From positions 1 through 64,000 of the forward strand of contig JAGEOH010000234.1 in the NCBI GenBank assembly GCA_032207245.1: a stretch of 64,000 nt of DNA, read 5' to 3'. Source of the DNA: Pardosa pseudoannulata. Its lineage: Eukaryota > Arthropoda > Arachnida > Araneae > Lycosidae. Within the stretch, counting starts at the first letter, position 1; every line of letters starts with the position of its first letter. Under the pieces are notes generated by a model, which made no database searches, was not told the origin of the DNA, and was given only the letters and a program-made list of their open reading frames with translations. Of the stretch, positions 22,528 through 33,041 are shown in pieces. The position numbers and the translations under genes are program-made.

Positions 22528-23094
22528 AATTAAATAGAAGTTGTTCAGATCCGGCGGCACCACCCACCATGGAGCCCAACAAGGGGATGCTAAACGCTCC
22601 CAAAAAAGGGACAGAAAGTCGCACCAGTGCTAACCGGGATCTATACGCGCACAGCTACCCCTTAAGCAGCCTCGACCCATTAAAGTGCCCAGCAGGTAAC
22701 CGATTGCTTGGCCCAGGCCAGTGACAAAAGTCGTCCGACCAGCCGATTGATGTAGACGGGACCATTCTACACCTCCCGTTTACCCGAAGCAGGGGCCAAA
22801 GTAATGTGTTGGTTTCCCTCAATTACCAGGATCCCCCTTTCCGGGGACACGGGTCTCCACGCACGGCAAACACGTGGGTGGTTAACAAATCGCGAGATGT
22901 TGTGTTCAGAAAAGGAACACAACATATCGCGATAAGCCCTCACCTCCGAAAAGGTAACCACAGCGAGGGAGAAAGGAAGAGAGAAGGAGGAGAAGAGGAA
23001 ACAGGAAAGAAAAGGAAAAGAACAAAAGATCGCTGGGGTACCTCGGGATTGCGACACCCGTGTTTACCTAAAGTAGGTAAACCCCCTGAGGGGA
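22528..23094 (-). promoter_or_regulatory. E2 5' UTR
   Basis: Same 5'-terminal hairpins as the other E copies. It also contains the conserved stretch seen on + as CCACCATGGAGCCCAACAAG, shared by E1 to E5. The internal promoter is inferred. Confidence 0.55.
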
Positions 23095-23106
23095 CTACGC
23101 GTCACA

Positions 23107-23252
23107 GCTCCATAAAAGTGGTACCGTTGGAACCAGAAGTCATCCATAGGATATATTTTTTTTTTGTGTGCAAGTGGAATAATTAGTGTATGTGCAATTA
23201 ATTTAAGAAGCCAAATATCGGGAATTTCCCGAACTTAGCCTCTGCAACGCAA
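23107..23252 (+). other. P1 5' UTR, middle piece between E2 and J
   Basis: Continues the P1 5' UTR across E2: GGTACCGTTGGA and ...CTTAGCCTC...CGC match 41519-41655 in P2. It ends at GAAATCTCCCCT, the J target duplication. Confidence 0.75.
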
Positions 23253-23264
23253 GAAATCTCCCCT
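23253..23264. repeat. Target-site duplication of J (left copy)
   Basis: GAAATCTCCCCT, repeated exactly at 33030-33041. The P2 sequence at about 41655 (TTCTCCCCTACTAGGG) shows the uninterrupted state. Confidence 0.85.
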
Positions 23265-23531
23265 CAAGGTCAAGGTCAAGGTAATTGGGTTAACGGAGTA
23301 CCTAGCGAAGTGGAAAGTCTTCACTTTAACCTCCGAACGTGAAGTGATCAAAACATAAATTTAGGCCTCAAGGCAAAAAGTAATCCAAACAAGAATTTAA
23401 AACGCTCCAGCTCACAAGAGAGCGTGGAGGTGAGTACGTTCTCTTAAAAAATTAAGAGTAACCAACGCGTTGTCTAATTAAAGGATAATTAGACTGTAAC
23501 CTTGACAGTGACCAATTGGGATGGTTAACAG

Positions 23532-23633
23532 TTGGTTGGTTGGTTGGTTGGTTATAGCTTAATGGCACTGAATCCTCCTGGGATATATTGTGCCAAACAC
23601 AAGTACTCAGTAAAGAAAAATATATTTTAAAAA
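23532..23633 (-). mobile_element. E-family stub, 102 bp, 5'-truncated
   Basis: Only the 3' UTR end of an E element is present: (CCAA)n plus the GGCACAATATATCCCAGGAG-type 3' block on the element strand. It is flanked by exact 14-bp duplications GGGATGGTTAACAG at 23518-23531 and 23634-23647. This is a classic aborted target-primed insertion, located in the J 3' UTR. Confidence 0.88.
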
Positions 23634-24049
23634 GGGATGGTTAACAGAGTTATATAATTCCATAAAATGTTGCTCAAAAATAACATAGATAGGTAGTACA
23701 ATACAAAAATAGGGACTAAAACAATGCAGCTTGGTACAACAATAAAAAATAAGTAAAAAGTGACAGCACTAACAAAAAGATATATTTTTGGTTTTTATAA
23801 AATTTTTAAGTTTTTATTTAGCATTTTTTCAGTTTTTTATATTTTTTGAAAACATAAAACAAGACGATACGTTACAATAACAAAAATGCAAAAGCAAAGT
23901 AGCGGAACGATATGATACCCAAAAAATTGGAAAAAATTAAAAATAAATAAGCCAAAAAATAGAAAACGGTACTTCACAAATAAAATAATAAGTGAAAACA
24001 ATTTAAATTAATTACAAACTTAAAAACAGAGAATTTGGAAAAATTTCAG

Positions 24050-24150
24050 GAAGTGGTCGTCACCAGGGATCGAACCATCAACCTCCGGAGAGAGCAGTAT
24101 TGAGCGGACACGCTACCAAGCGTGCCACTCGGCCATGAGATATTACGTGA
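24050..24150 (-). repeat. tRNA-like sequence in the J 3' UTR (SINE head candidate)
   Basis: The complement reads a box A (TGGCCGAGTGG) and, about 50 bp later, a perfect box B (GGTTCGATCC), spaced like a class-II (Leu/Ser type) tRNA. Acceptor ends do not pair convincingly, so I treat it as a tRNA-derived SINE head or pseudo-tRNA, not a tRNA gene. AT-rich sequence to about 23650 may be its tail. Confidence 0.5.
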
Positions 24151-24490
24151 AAAAAGCGAAGTTAAAGACAACGAAAAATGCTTATTCTCCTCTCCTTCGT
24201 TTTGAAGGGGGAAGAGCCATATCAGGACGATATAATAATGCTCTGGGCCTTTTAGCCGAGCTAGGAACAGCAGGATTATACACAGGAAGATTGTGAAGTA
24301 CAGGATTCTGAATAAATTCAATGCTACGGTGAAAACGTAGCGCAAGTCTTTTGAATTCAGGTAGAATAGGCCTGACTTTAAGATTATTATGTATCATATC
24401 ATTCCTCACGTACCAAGGAGCAGAAACACATTTTTTAAGGACAGAATTTTGGACAACTTGAAGACTCTTGAGATGGGTAAGAGCGGCAGT

Positions 24491-24502
24491 TCCCCATACA
24501 GG
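24491..24502. repeat. Target-site duplication of E3 (left copy)
   Basis: TCCCCATACAGG here and at 30317-30328. The last GG may belong to the element's own terminal repeat, so the duplication is 10-12 bp. Confidence 0.9.
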
Positions 24503-24731
24503 TTGGTTGGTTGGTTGATTGAAGTTTAATGGCGCTAAATCCTCTAGGGACAAACTGCGCCAAACAAGATGAAAAAAAAAATTACAGGCTCAAAAACAGA
24601 TTAAAGCAATTATAAAAATAAAACAAACAACATAAAACACAAAAAAAAAATTAAGTTATATACAGATTAACAAGAATTGAAAATTGAAAGATTAAAAATT
24701 GAAAATTAGAAAATTGAAACACAATCAAAAA

Positions 24732-27700
24732 TCATATTTCAGTATAAAAACCAGATTGACGAAGAAAGGACAACAAGTTTGGATGTGGAGCTTCCCCGAT
24801 GATTAAATTAAGATTCGGCGATGGATTATCAAAAAATTTTATATACATTGATTTTAAACAAACACAAGAGGTTAAAATATGTGCGACTGTGTAAGGTGTC
24901 TTGCAATACGCACACTGTGGAGGATCTTCACCCAGCAAGAGATGGACATGGGTGAGTCTGCAATGACCCACTCGTAGACGAGTGAGTATTACATCTTGTC
25001 TCCTAGAAGGGAGTTGGGGCCACTTGGTAATTTTTATTTTTACTTCTCGCAATTTATTTGACGACACGTTATTCCAACAGTTCTGCCATTTAGCATGTAT
25101 TAATTCTTTGATGTAATTTTTTAAGTCGGAGTAAGGAATACCAGTATTAATGTAATTAGTAGCAGATTTTGCAGCTTTATCAACAAGTTCGTTGCCTTTG
25201 ATGCCAACGTGAGCGGGAATCCAGCTAAAAATTAACGAGATTCCCATGGATGTAAGGTTAATTATTGCAGAAATTATTTTCAAAATGAGGGGGTTCTGAA
25301 TATCAGGAGAGAGCAAAGAGTGTAAAACGCTTTGAGAATCAGTGTAAATAATGAAATTTTTACTATTGTGGTGCATCATTTCCTCTAAAGCCTTCAATAT
25401 GGCAAAGGCTTCAGCAGAAAAGATGGAGAATTTGGGATGTAATTTGTAGCTATAGATATTTTTCTCGATAATATAGGCACAGCTGACAGAATTTGTGGAT
25501 TTTGAACCATCAGTGTAAACAGGAGTGTAGGTTTTAAAATATTGTTTGTGATTTTCAAAAATTTGTTGATAAATAATATCAGGAGTTGAACTTTTATCAA
25601 ATGAATTAAAAGGGTTAATGACGGAAAAGTTAGGAGTGTACCAGGGATATATTCTATTGTTTGCTTGCAGGATTTCAATATTGTCAATGTTTATGTCTTT
25701 TAGAATAACTTTTATTCTTTCCTGGAAAGGCAGAACAGAAGAAGATCTAGCATTATAGAGACGCTGGAGGTAGGGATTAAGGGTATGAGTATGAACGGGA
25801 TGGTTCACATAAGATAGGGTTCTGAAGTAATATTGTAAGGATAAAACGTGTCGTCGTAATTCAAGAGGAGCTTCACAGCAGTCAGCGTAGAGACTTTCTA
25901 CGGGAGAGGTTCTGAAAGCCCCTGAGCACAAGCGAAGAGCAGAATGGTGAACGGTGTTCAACTTTTGAAGGACAGAAATGCGTGCAGACCCATAGACAGA
26001 ACATCCATAATCCAGTTTTGAGCGGATAACAGCACGGTATATTTTAAGTAGGGAATCCCGATCAGCTCCCCAGGAGGTTTTAGAGAGAACTTTTAATATG
26101 TTAAGTTTCCGTTCGCAGTTATTTCGCAAATTTTTAATATGGGGTGCAAATGTGAGTCTTTTGTCAAATATTAAGCCAAGAAAATTTACCTCATCTACTA
26201 TTTTGATTGTATTACCAAGAAACTGGATTTCTGGATCAGGGTGCAAATTTCTTTTTTTACAAAAATGTACACAACGGGTCTTTGAACTAGAAAAGTTGAA
26301 ACCATTTTCGCTCGCCCACTTACTGATTTTGTTTACTGCATTCTGAAGTTGTCTATTGATGAACCTCATGTCAGTTCCTTCACAAGAAATATGGAGGTCG
26401 TCCACATACAAGCTTCCTTTAACGGAGGAAGGTATCTCATTTAAAATCCCGTTAATTGAAACAATAAACAAGGTTACACTTAATACACTTCCCTGAGGGA
26501 CCCCCTCTTCTTGGATGAAATTGCGAGAAAGAGAATTTCCAATGCGAACTTTGAAATTCCTTAAAGCCAAAAAATTTTGTATAAAAATAGGCATATTGCC
26601 ACGCAAATCTAAATTATAAAGGTTCTGTAAAATGCCATGTCGCCAACTTCGGTCATATGCCTTTTCTATGTCAAAGAAAATGGAAACCAGATGGTTTCTT
26701 TTAACGAAAGCATTCCGGATTCTGGTTTCCAAGTCTGTCATATTGTCTAAAGTGCCCCTTCCACGACGGAAACCGCTCTGATAATTTGATAGACAGTTGT
26801 TTTCCTCCAGGTAATATATAAGACGAACGTTAATCATTTTTTCTAAAATCTTGCATAAACAGTTCGTCAAAGCAATTGGACGGTAGCTGAGAGGATTCGT
26901 GGGGTCTTTATCAGGTTTGAGTATGGGGATTACAATAGCCTCTCTCCATGAAGAAGGAAAGGTATGTTCTCTCCAGATCCTATTGTATAATTTTAGCAAA
27001 TTTGTTATGGAAGCCGATGAAAGGTTTTTTATCATTGTGTAGGATATATTATCAGGACCAGCAGAAGATTTATGAATGTTATGTAAGGCTCTATTTAATT
27101 CAATAATGGTAAAATCTGTATTGTAAGGTAAATTTTCTTTTGTTTTGAAATTTATGGGGGTTTTCTCTACAATAGTTTTGAGTTTTATAAAAGAAGGTGA
27201 ACTATTTAAGCAAGAAGAGATATTGGCTAATGATGAGGCTATTGTGTTGGCTATATCATCAGGAGAAGAAATGGAGTTGTTATTACAACGTAAAATAGGA
27301 ATCTGATGGTGTGGGTAAATGCCATAACAACGGTTAACTTTCTCCCATAAGTCTTTGCTAGAAAGGGAGTTAGAAATACTATTAACATAGTTAATCCACG
27401 AATCTCTCTGGCTACGTCTTAAAGTGCGACGGAAAATACTTTTGCACTTTTTATAATTTATGAGGTTTTCAGTGGTAGGATTTCGTTTAAACACTGAAAA
27501 CGCTTTCCTTTTTTCCTTATAAGTCATACTGCATTCTTGGTTCCACCATGGCTTTGTTTGCTTGTGAGGACGACAGGATGATTTTTTGATAGAAAGATCA
27601 GCTGCAAAAATTATTGTATCAGTTAGTTGTTTCACTGCTTCGTCAATGGTGTTATTTACTACCATTTCTGTAGAAATAGTAGCAAAGGTACGGAATTTAT

Positions 27701-28403
27701 TCCAATCAGCGGATCCTAGAATATAACGAGGTACCCGCTGTTTGATATGGGAGCTATTTTTATGAGTTAAAATAATAGGAAAGTGGTCACTATTAAAAAG
27801 GTACGACTCTACATGGAAATTCCAAAAAGGAAAAACTTCAGGGCTGCAGATTGCTAAGTCTAGAGAGTGAAATGTTCTTGTGGGTGAATGTAGGTAAGTA
27901 AGCTGGTCTTTATTGAAAATGCAGAGATCATAATCGGAAATTAGTTTTTCAATTTGACGACCCCTTTTATTAAAGTTGGGGCTACCCCACAATGGACTGT
28001 GGCCATTCAGGTCGCCGACAATAATAAAAGGAGCAGGTAGTTGTGTTATTAGGTTATTTAGAGCATTTTGGTTAATTTTAACATTTGGAGGGAGATAGAG
28101 GTTGCAGACAGTTATTAGAGTATGTATATGTATCTGTATAGCTATGGCTTGGAGCTCAGTGTTAATGCTTAAAGTAGTAGAAGGGTAGTCATGAGACGTG
28201 AAGAGGGCTACACCACCACAAACCCTGCCCCCTTCGACGTAATCTTTTCTGAATGTTGTGTAACGTTTTAATTTAGCTGATTTATTTTTGTCCAGGAGTG
28301 TCTCTTGGATTGCAAAGCAAAAAGGTTGGTACTTATTAACGAGGTCTCTAATATCGGAGACGTGACATTTGAAGCCATGGCAGTTCCAAGATAAAAGCGC
28401 CAT
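24732..28403 (-). CDS. E3 ORF2: intact endonuclease-reverse transcriptase-RNase H protein
   Basis: 1223 residues from the ATG at 28403 (MALLSWNCHGF), chosen over upstream non-ATG codons because E2, E4 and E5 start alike. Domains: APE-type endonuclease, about 1-235, with E34, GDLNGHSPLWG (130-140) and SDH (205-207); RT, about 480-760, with FFDIEKAYD (576-584, catalytic D578), GVPQGS (634-639) and YVDD (666-669); RNase H, about 955-1085, with D964, E997, D1022 and D1075; C-terminal knuckle C1164-C1167-H1175-C1180. All catalytic residues are present. The protein would nick target DNA and copy the element RNA at the nick. It lies 31 nt downstream of the ORF1 stop. Confidence 0.95.
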   Translation of the reverse strand: MALLSWNCHGFKCHVSDIRDLVNKYQPFCFAIQETLLDKNKSAKLKRYTTFRKDYVEGGRVCGGVALFTSHDYPSTTLSINTELQAIAIQIHIHTLITVCNLYLPPNVKINQNALNNLITQLPAPFIIVGDLNGHSPLWGSPNFNKRGRQIEKLISDYDLCIFNKDQLTYLHSPTRTFHSLDLAICSPEVFPFWNFHVESYLFNSDHFPIILTHKNSSHIKQRVPRYILGSADWNKFRTFATISTEMVVNNTIDEAVKQLTDTIIFAADLSIKKSSCRPHKQTKPWWNQECSMTYKEKRKAFSVFKRNPTTENLINYKKCKSIFRRTLRRSQRDSWINYVNSISNSLSSKDLWEKVNRCYGIYPHHQIPILRCNNNSISSPDDIANTIASSLANISSCLNSSPSFIKLKTIVEKTPINFKTKENLPYNTDFTIIELNRALHNIHKSSAGPDNISYTMIKNLSSASITNLLKLYNRIWREHTFPSSWREAIVIPILKPDKDPTNPLSYRPIALTNCLCKILEKMINVRLIYYLEENNCLSNYQSGFRRGRGTLDNMTDLETRIRNAFVKRNHLVSIFFDIEKAYDRSWRHGILQNLYNLDLRGNMPIFIQNFLALRNFKVRIGNSLSRNFIQEEGVPQGSVLSVTLFIVSINGILNEIPSSVKGSLYVDDLHISCEGTDMRFINRQLQNAVNKISKWASENGFNFSSSKTRCVHFCKKRNLHPDPEIQFLGNTIKIVDEVNFLGLIFDKRLTFAPHIKNLRNNCERKLNILKVLSKTSWGADRDSLLKIYRAVIRSKLDYGCSVYGSARISVLQKLNTVHHSALRLCSGAFRTSPVESLYADCCEAPLELRRHVLSLQYYFRTLSYVNHPVHTHTLNPYLQRLYNARSSSVLPFQERIKVILKDINIDNIEILQANNRIYPWYTPNFSVINPFNSFDKSSTPDIIYQQIFENHKQYFKTYTPVYTDGSKSTNSVSCAYIIEKNIYSYKLHPKFSIFSAEAFAILKALEEMMHHNSKNFIIYTDSQSVLHSLLSPDIQNPLILKIISAIINLTSMGISLIFSWIPAHVGIKGNELVDKAAKSATNYINTGIPYSDLKNYIKELIHAKWQNCWNNVSSNKLREVKIKITKWPQLPSRRQDVILTRLRVGHCRLTHVHLLLGEDPPQCAYCKTPYTVAHILTSCVCLKSMYIKFFDNPSPNLNLIIGEAPHPNLLSFLRQSGFYTEI

Positions 28404-28434
28404 TGTTAAAAGTGGGGGAAAAAAGGAAATCAAG

Positions 28435-29749
28435 TTAGGCAGGTAAGGTCTTAGCCCACATGCCCTCCGTGTCTGAGGGATCCGTCAACATTTCCTCTTC
28501 AGACGTAATATACACTTTAATTGAGTCCTCCTCAGCATTTGGATTTTTTAGGAAATCCTTTTTTAACATTTTGCATTTTAAAGGCTTAGATGATTCGTCG
28601 TCGTCAAAGTCTTCCAGAAGCTGAACACTCTTATTTTTAATTTTTTCTTTGAGTCTTGCTGCTGAAATTTTTTGAGTTTTAGGAATTTTTTGTTTAGGTG
28701 CGAAACTAGTACTCTTTGACTTTAGCAGTAATTTATTAGAGGCATTAGTTTTGGGGGTTAGTTTATTTTTAGGTAATCTTTCATTAATTGGTTTTTGTAC
28801 AAAAACGTTTTCAACACTTATAGATTTATTTTCAAGTTTTGGTGGAGAAGTACTAGAAGATTTTGGACTATTAGGTGCGAGTGACTTATTTTCAGTTTGG
28901 GTACTGACTGATCTGCATTGCTTTACGGCTGCAGCAAAGGTGATTCCGGGTCTAGGAGTCCGTCCATCAACACGTTTTCTAGCCTCTGTATATGAGATGT
29001 TATCCTTCACTTTTATTGTTTGTATTTCTTTTTCTAAAATCCACTTAGGGCAAGAGCGCGAATAAGCAGGATGGTCCCCTTTGCAGTTGATGCATTTGAA
29101 TTTTGACTTGCAATCAACGCCGTCGTGGCCAACTTCTGCACAACGAGGACAGGTAATGGATCCACGACAAGATGTTTTGGAATGTCCAAAACGTTGGCAT
29201 TGAAAGCAACGCAGTGGACTGGGAACAAAAGGACGTACAGGACATCGTAGGTATCCTGCATTAATATGTGAAGGCAGGGATGGAGTGTTAAATGTTAGTA
29301 TCAAATGTTTAGTTGGCAATACTTTTCCATCGCGACGTATGGTAATGCGGCGAACTCCACAGACATGCTGTTCTTTTAAGCCATCTAGTATCTCTTCCTC
29401 GGGAACATGGTAGAGTTCTCCCTCCGAGATTACACCTCTGCTGAAATTTAATGTGCTATGGGCAGTTATTTTGACTGGGATATTACCAAATTTGTTGAGT
29501 TTTGTTAAATTTTCGGCTTGTTTCGCGTCTTTCACTTCTATGAGCAAGACACCTGATCTAAGTTTTTTTCATAGTTTTGACTTCTCCGACATGTGATGTT
29601 ATGCATTTGTGAATTAGAAAAGGGGAGACAGCTGAAAAGCTTCCCTCCTCTTTCTGTGCAACAAAGAATCTAGCCTTATTCAAATTGACATTTGCTACGT
29701 GCCCCTTTTGACCCAAGGGGAGAGGTTGTGGGGGGGTTGAAGATTCCAT
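28435..29749 (-). pseudogene. E3 ORF1: zinc-knuckle protein with one +1 frameshift
   Basis: The ATG at 29749 gives MESSTPPQPLPLGQKG, 63 codons in frame. One extra base next to a run of seven T (about 29565-29573, + strand) relative to E2 then shifts the frame. The remaining 370 codons (29547-28435) are open, with CFQCQRFGHSKTSC, CPRCAEVGHDGVDC and CINCKGDHPAYSRSC and the same acidic tail as E2. The lesion is adjacent to a homopolymer, so a sequencing error is possible; otherwise this copy would need ORF1 supplied in trans. Confidence 0.88.
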
Positions 29750-30316
29750 ATTTAAAAGGAAGTTGTTCAGATCCCGGCGGCACCACCCACCATGGAGCCC
29801 AACAAGGGGATGCTAAACGCTCCCAAAAAGGGACATAAAGTCGCACCAGTGCTAACCGGGATCTATACGCGCACAGCTACCCCTTAAGCAGCCTCGACCA
29901 ATTAAAGTGCCCAGCAGGTAACCGATTGCTTGGCCCAGGCCAGTGACAAAAGTCGTCCGACCAGCCGATTGATGTAGACGGGACCATTCTACACCACCCG
30001 TTTACCCGAAGCAGGGGCCAAAGTAATGTGTTGGTTTCCCTCAATTACCAGGATCCCCCTTTCCGGGGACACGGGTCTCCACGCATGGCAAACACATGGG
30101 TGGTTACCAAATCGCGAGATGTTGTGTTCAGAAAAGGAACACAACATATCGCGATAAGCCCTCGCCTCCGAAAAGGTAACCACAACAAGGGAGAAAGGAA
30201 GAGAAAAGTGAAGAGAGGAGGAGAAAGGAAAGAAAAGGAAAAGAACAAAAGATCGCTGGGGTACCTCGGGATTGCGACACCTGTGTTTACCTAAAGTAGG
30301 TAAACTCCCTGAGGGG
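29750..30316 (-). promoter_or_regulatory. E3 5' UTR
   Basis: Near-identical to E2 22528-23094, including the 5'-terminal hairpins (one G-to-A change in the first stem) and a palindromic TCGCGAGATGTTGTG / CACAACATATCGCGA pair at about 30111-30153. Confidence 0.55.
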
Positions 30317-32803
30317 TCCCCATACAGGACAACCATAGGTCATTATGGGTCTGATATAACTTTTATATAACAATAACTTTGTTTTCGTATGCAGGCGACT
30401 TCGATAATTGAGATATAAATTTAGAGTGCCAATTGCAGCCTTCATTTTTCGAACAGTGTTTTCGATATGAAGTCTCCAATTTAATTTTGAATCTAGGGTA
30501 ACACCTAGGTATTTATAAGAAGACTCCCAGGGAATATCTTCATCGTAAAGTTTAAAGTTATTGTGCTTAATGAAATTAGAAACATTTTTCTGAGTGAAAA
30601 TCATGGCAGCACATTTAGTTGGATTTACCTTGATACGCCAACAAGAAAGCCAGTGCTCATAAATTTTGAGATAATTCCGAATGGTAGAGAACGCACAGCG
30701 TGTTTGTTTGTGTCGGGAGAGGATGGCTGTGTCATCTGCGTAGAGGCAAAGCTCGATACGTGGATCAGATGGCATGTCATTAATATAAACGTTGAACAGT
30801 TTAGGGCCAAGTAAGCTACCCTGAGGAACCCCTGAAAGAATAGGTCGAGGTGTTGAGAGAGTGTTGTTAACTCTGACAACGAACTCACGATTTTGAAGAT
30901 AATGAGAGAAAATTTTAATAAGCTGGGGGGGGAAAATTTAAGTTAATGAGCTTAAAAATTAGCCCTTCCAACCAGATTTTGTCGAATGCTTTCGCAATGT
31001 CTATGAATATAGCAGCAGTAACGTGTTTAACAGCGTTAGCAGCATGAATTAGTTCTGCAACCCTCCAGAGTTGGTGCTGGGTGGAGTGTTTACGACGGAA
31101 ACCAAATTGTTCCGGTCGAATGATGTTATAAGTATTGCAGAACTCGTCCATGCGCTGAGCTAAGATATATTCATAGACTTTTGAAATACCCGACAAAAGA
31201 CTGATTGGACGAAAATTTGAGGGGACGGTGTGGTCGAGTCCCGGCTTCGGCAGGGGTACCACAACCGCTTTCTTCCAGACGTTGGGAAAATAATTGAGAT
31301 TAAGTAAACTATTGATAATGAAGGTGAGGGAGATTAAAAAGTTAGCTGGAAGATGGATAAGCATATTAGTGGAGACAGAATCAACACCAGGAGCCTTATT
31401 CTTTTTGAGTTTCCTCAGGTAGACGAGAATCTCAGAGGGGTACGTAGGAGTGAGAGTGTTGTCTGTAGAAGAGTTTAGAAACTGTTCAACCACAGAGTTA
31501 ACATTAATAAGAGTATCATTGTCAAAAATATCAGAGTTGGGAGTGAACTGACTTCTAAGACTGTCAGCTAAAAGCTCAGCCTTATCAGAGTTTAAATGAG
31601 CCACCGAATTGGGTCCATGAAGGGACGGAATGTGTGTTCGTGTCCTACGAAGACGTGAGGCTGCCCTCCAAATGCTGTTGTCAGAAGCCGTTAACGACTC
31701 AACATAAGTGTTCCAGCGTTCTCTATTGCAGATCCTAATCTCTTTCCGGACCAGGGCTTGCAAACGATTTAAAGAAACTTTGAGATCAGGATCACGTGAG
31801 TTCTGCCAGTCCCTCCTAACAGAGTTTCTTTCGTTGATCAAATGTCTGATGTGACGAGGAAGGCGATAATAGTCAATGGTTTTGACATGAGGCTTGGTAG
31901 CTTCGGCGTAAGCAGCGAGAATAAAATCACGAAACTTACAGACCGAATCCTCAGCAGACTCAGGAGAGTCGATGGAGTGGAAAGGAAAACCTTTCGTGCT
32001 GAGAATATGCTCGTAGTCCTCCCAGTTGGTATGGAGGGTGTAAGGCGAGCGAATGTCAATCCCACTGATATTAAACACCAGCACAACAGGGAGATGATCA
32101 GACGAAAGATCGTTAACAGCGGAAATTTCGTGGGGATAAGGGAAATTGCGGGTGATGGCAAAATCAATTATTGAATAAGGATGACCAATATAGGTAGAAG
32201 AATTTGGGGCGATAATTTGAGCCAAAGTATTATCAGCCCAGCGGCGAAGTTTAGAGCCACGGTGATCGAAATTGCGACACCCCCAAGAATAGTGGTGCGC
32301 GTTAAAGTCACCCGCAATAATAAAATTTGGATAATTTTTGGTAAGAATTTCAATATCTGGGACTAGCAGAGTACTTCTACCATTTCTAGCATAAATAGCA
32401 ATTAGAGCAAATTTAGGAAGATTTTGAATATGAATTTCAACAATAGTGGCTTCACAATTTTGAAGCCGGGGGGTAGGGATCCTAACATGTGAAATAGTAT
32501 TTTTGAGGTAAATTCCAGTGCCACCCCAAACAGCATTATTGCAACTACGAGGCCTGTCGTTATGGTAAAATTCGTAGTTCGCAATATGACAATTCAAACC
32601 CTGGGAGAGGTGAGTCTCCGAGACTAAGAACGCGTCAAAGTTATTGTCACATATAAACTGCCTGACTTCTGAAATTTTGGGATGAAGCCCGTTAGCATTC
32701 CAGAAGCCAATGTTAAGAGCGTTCAAGTTAGAAACATCGAACACAGAGCCGGAAAAGACAGGGGGGACAAGTCCCTAACATACACGGAGTGTACCGAAGT
32801 ACA

Positions 32804-33029
32804 CTAAGCCGAGAGTGTAACTACACTCTGATAAAGAATAAAAACCCTGTCCATAGGGTGCGAGGCAGCCCTAAGTTCAGGGAGTGCAGCTTTAAACGCT
32901 GCAAGCAGGAGTTTTTTATCGTAGTTAGCCTCGAGGGTAACTAAGTATTTTAAAAAGTCGACATCAGCCTCGCAACTGGGGGTCGACGAATTTTGAGAGG
33001 GCGCGGAGGGAGCTTCCTTGGCAGGAGAG
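32804..33029 (-). pseudogene. J ORF1 C-terminal fragment
   Basis: About 75 codons ending RAASHPMDRVFILYQSVVTL and a stop 60 nt before ORF2. The open frame runs on past 33029 into P1 sequence, but the target duplication shows that J stops there. The position and the short linker to ORF2 fit the end of a Jockey ORF1. No zinc knuckle is left, so the call rests on context. Confidence 0.5.
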
Positions 33030-33041
33030 GAAATCTCCCCT

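Larger units (their letters stand above)
17261..23094 (-). mobile_element. E2, full-length I-clade-like non-LTR retrotransposon
   Basis: 5.8 kb, 12-bp target duplication, 3' end with (CCAA)n on the element strand at 17261, 5' end CCCCTCAGGGG at about 23093. ORF1 is intact and ORF2 is broken in several places. It belongs with E3 by ORF1 sequence (MEYSTPPQPLPLGQKG) and by a 30-nt gap between ORF1 and ORF2. Confidence 0.92.
24503..30316 (-). mobile_element. E3, full-length I-clade-like retrotransposon with intact ORF2
   Basis: 5.8 kb inside J ORF2 with a 10-12 bp target duplication. The (CCAA)n 3' end is at 24503 and the 5' CCCCTCAGGG start at 30316. ORF2 is uninterrupted; ORF1 has a single-base insertion. 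It is the best-preserved E2-type copy in the window and probably the youngest of that subtype. Confidence 0.93.
24182..32744 (-). pseudogene. J ORF2: Jockey-like endonuclease-RT, frameshifted and split by E3
   Basis: Starts MFDVSNLNALNIGFWNANGL at 32744. The endonuclease shows AGDFNAHHYSWG and SSDHLPV. The RT has KAPGVDSVS, FRPISLL, IFIDIAKAFDKIW (motif A), SGVPQGSLLGP (B) and LYADDTAI (C). A C-run length change near 30930 shifts the frame inside the RT. E3 then interrupts at codons for CPVWG; the reading frame continues in register on the far side (CPVWGTAALTHLKSLQ) and ends at 24182 with the thumb/C-terminal region. It encodes a target-primed reverse transcriptase and is inactive here. Confidence 0.85.
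23265..33029 (-). mobile_element. J, Jockey-like non-LTR element, 5'-truncated, interrupted by E3
   Basis: The 3' end carries three (ACCTTG) units on the element strand (23265-23282). The 5' truncation falls inside ORF1 at 33029, flanked by a 12-bp target duplication. J itself is cut by the 102-bp E stub (23532-23633) and by full-length E3 (24503-30316). ORF2 has endonuclease and RT but no visible RNase H, as expected for the Jockey clade. The native length here is about 3.85 kb after removing the inserts. Confidence 0.82.

Noticed and set aside
29556..29575. Programmed frameshift site in E3 ORF1 at the A-run
   Set aside because: E2, the closest relative, has no shift there, so a mutation or sequencing error is simpler.
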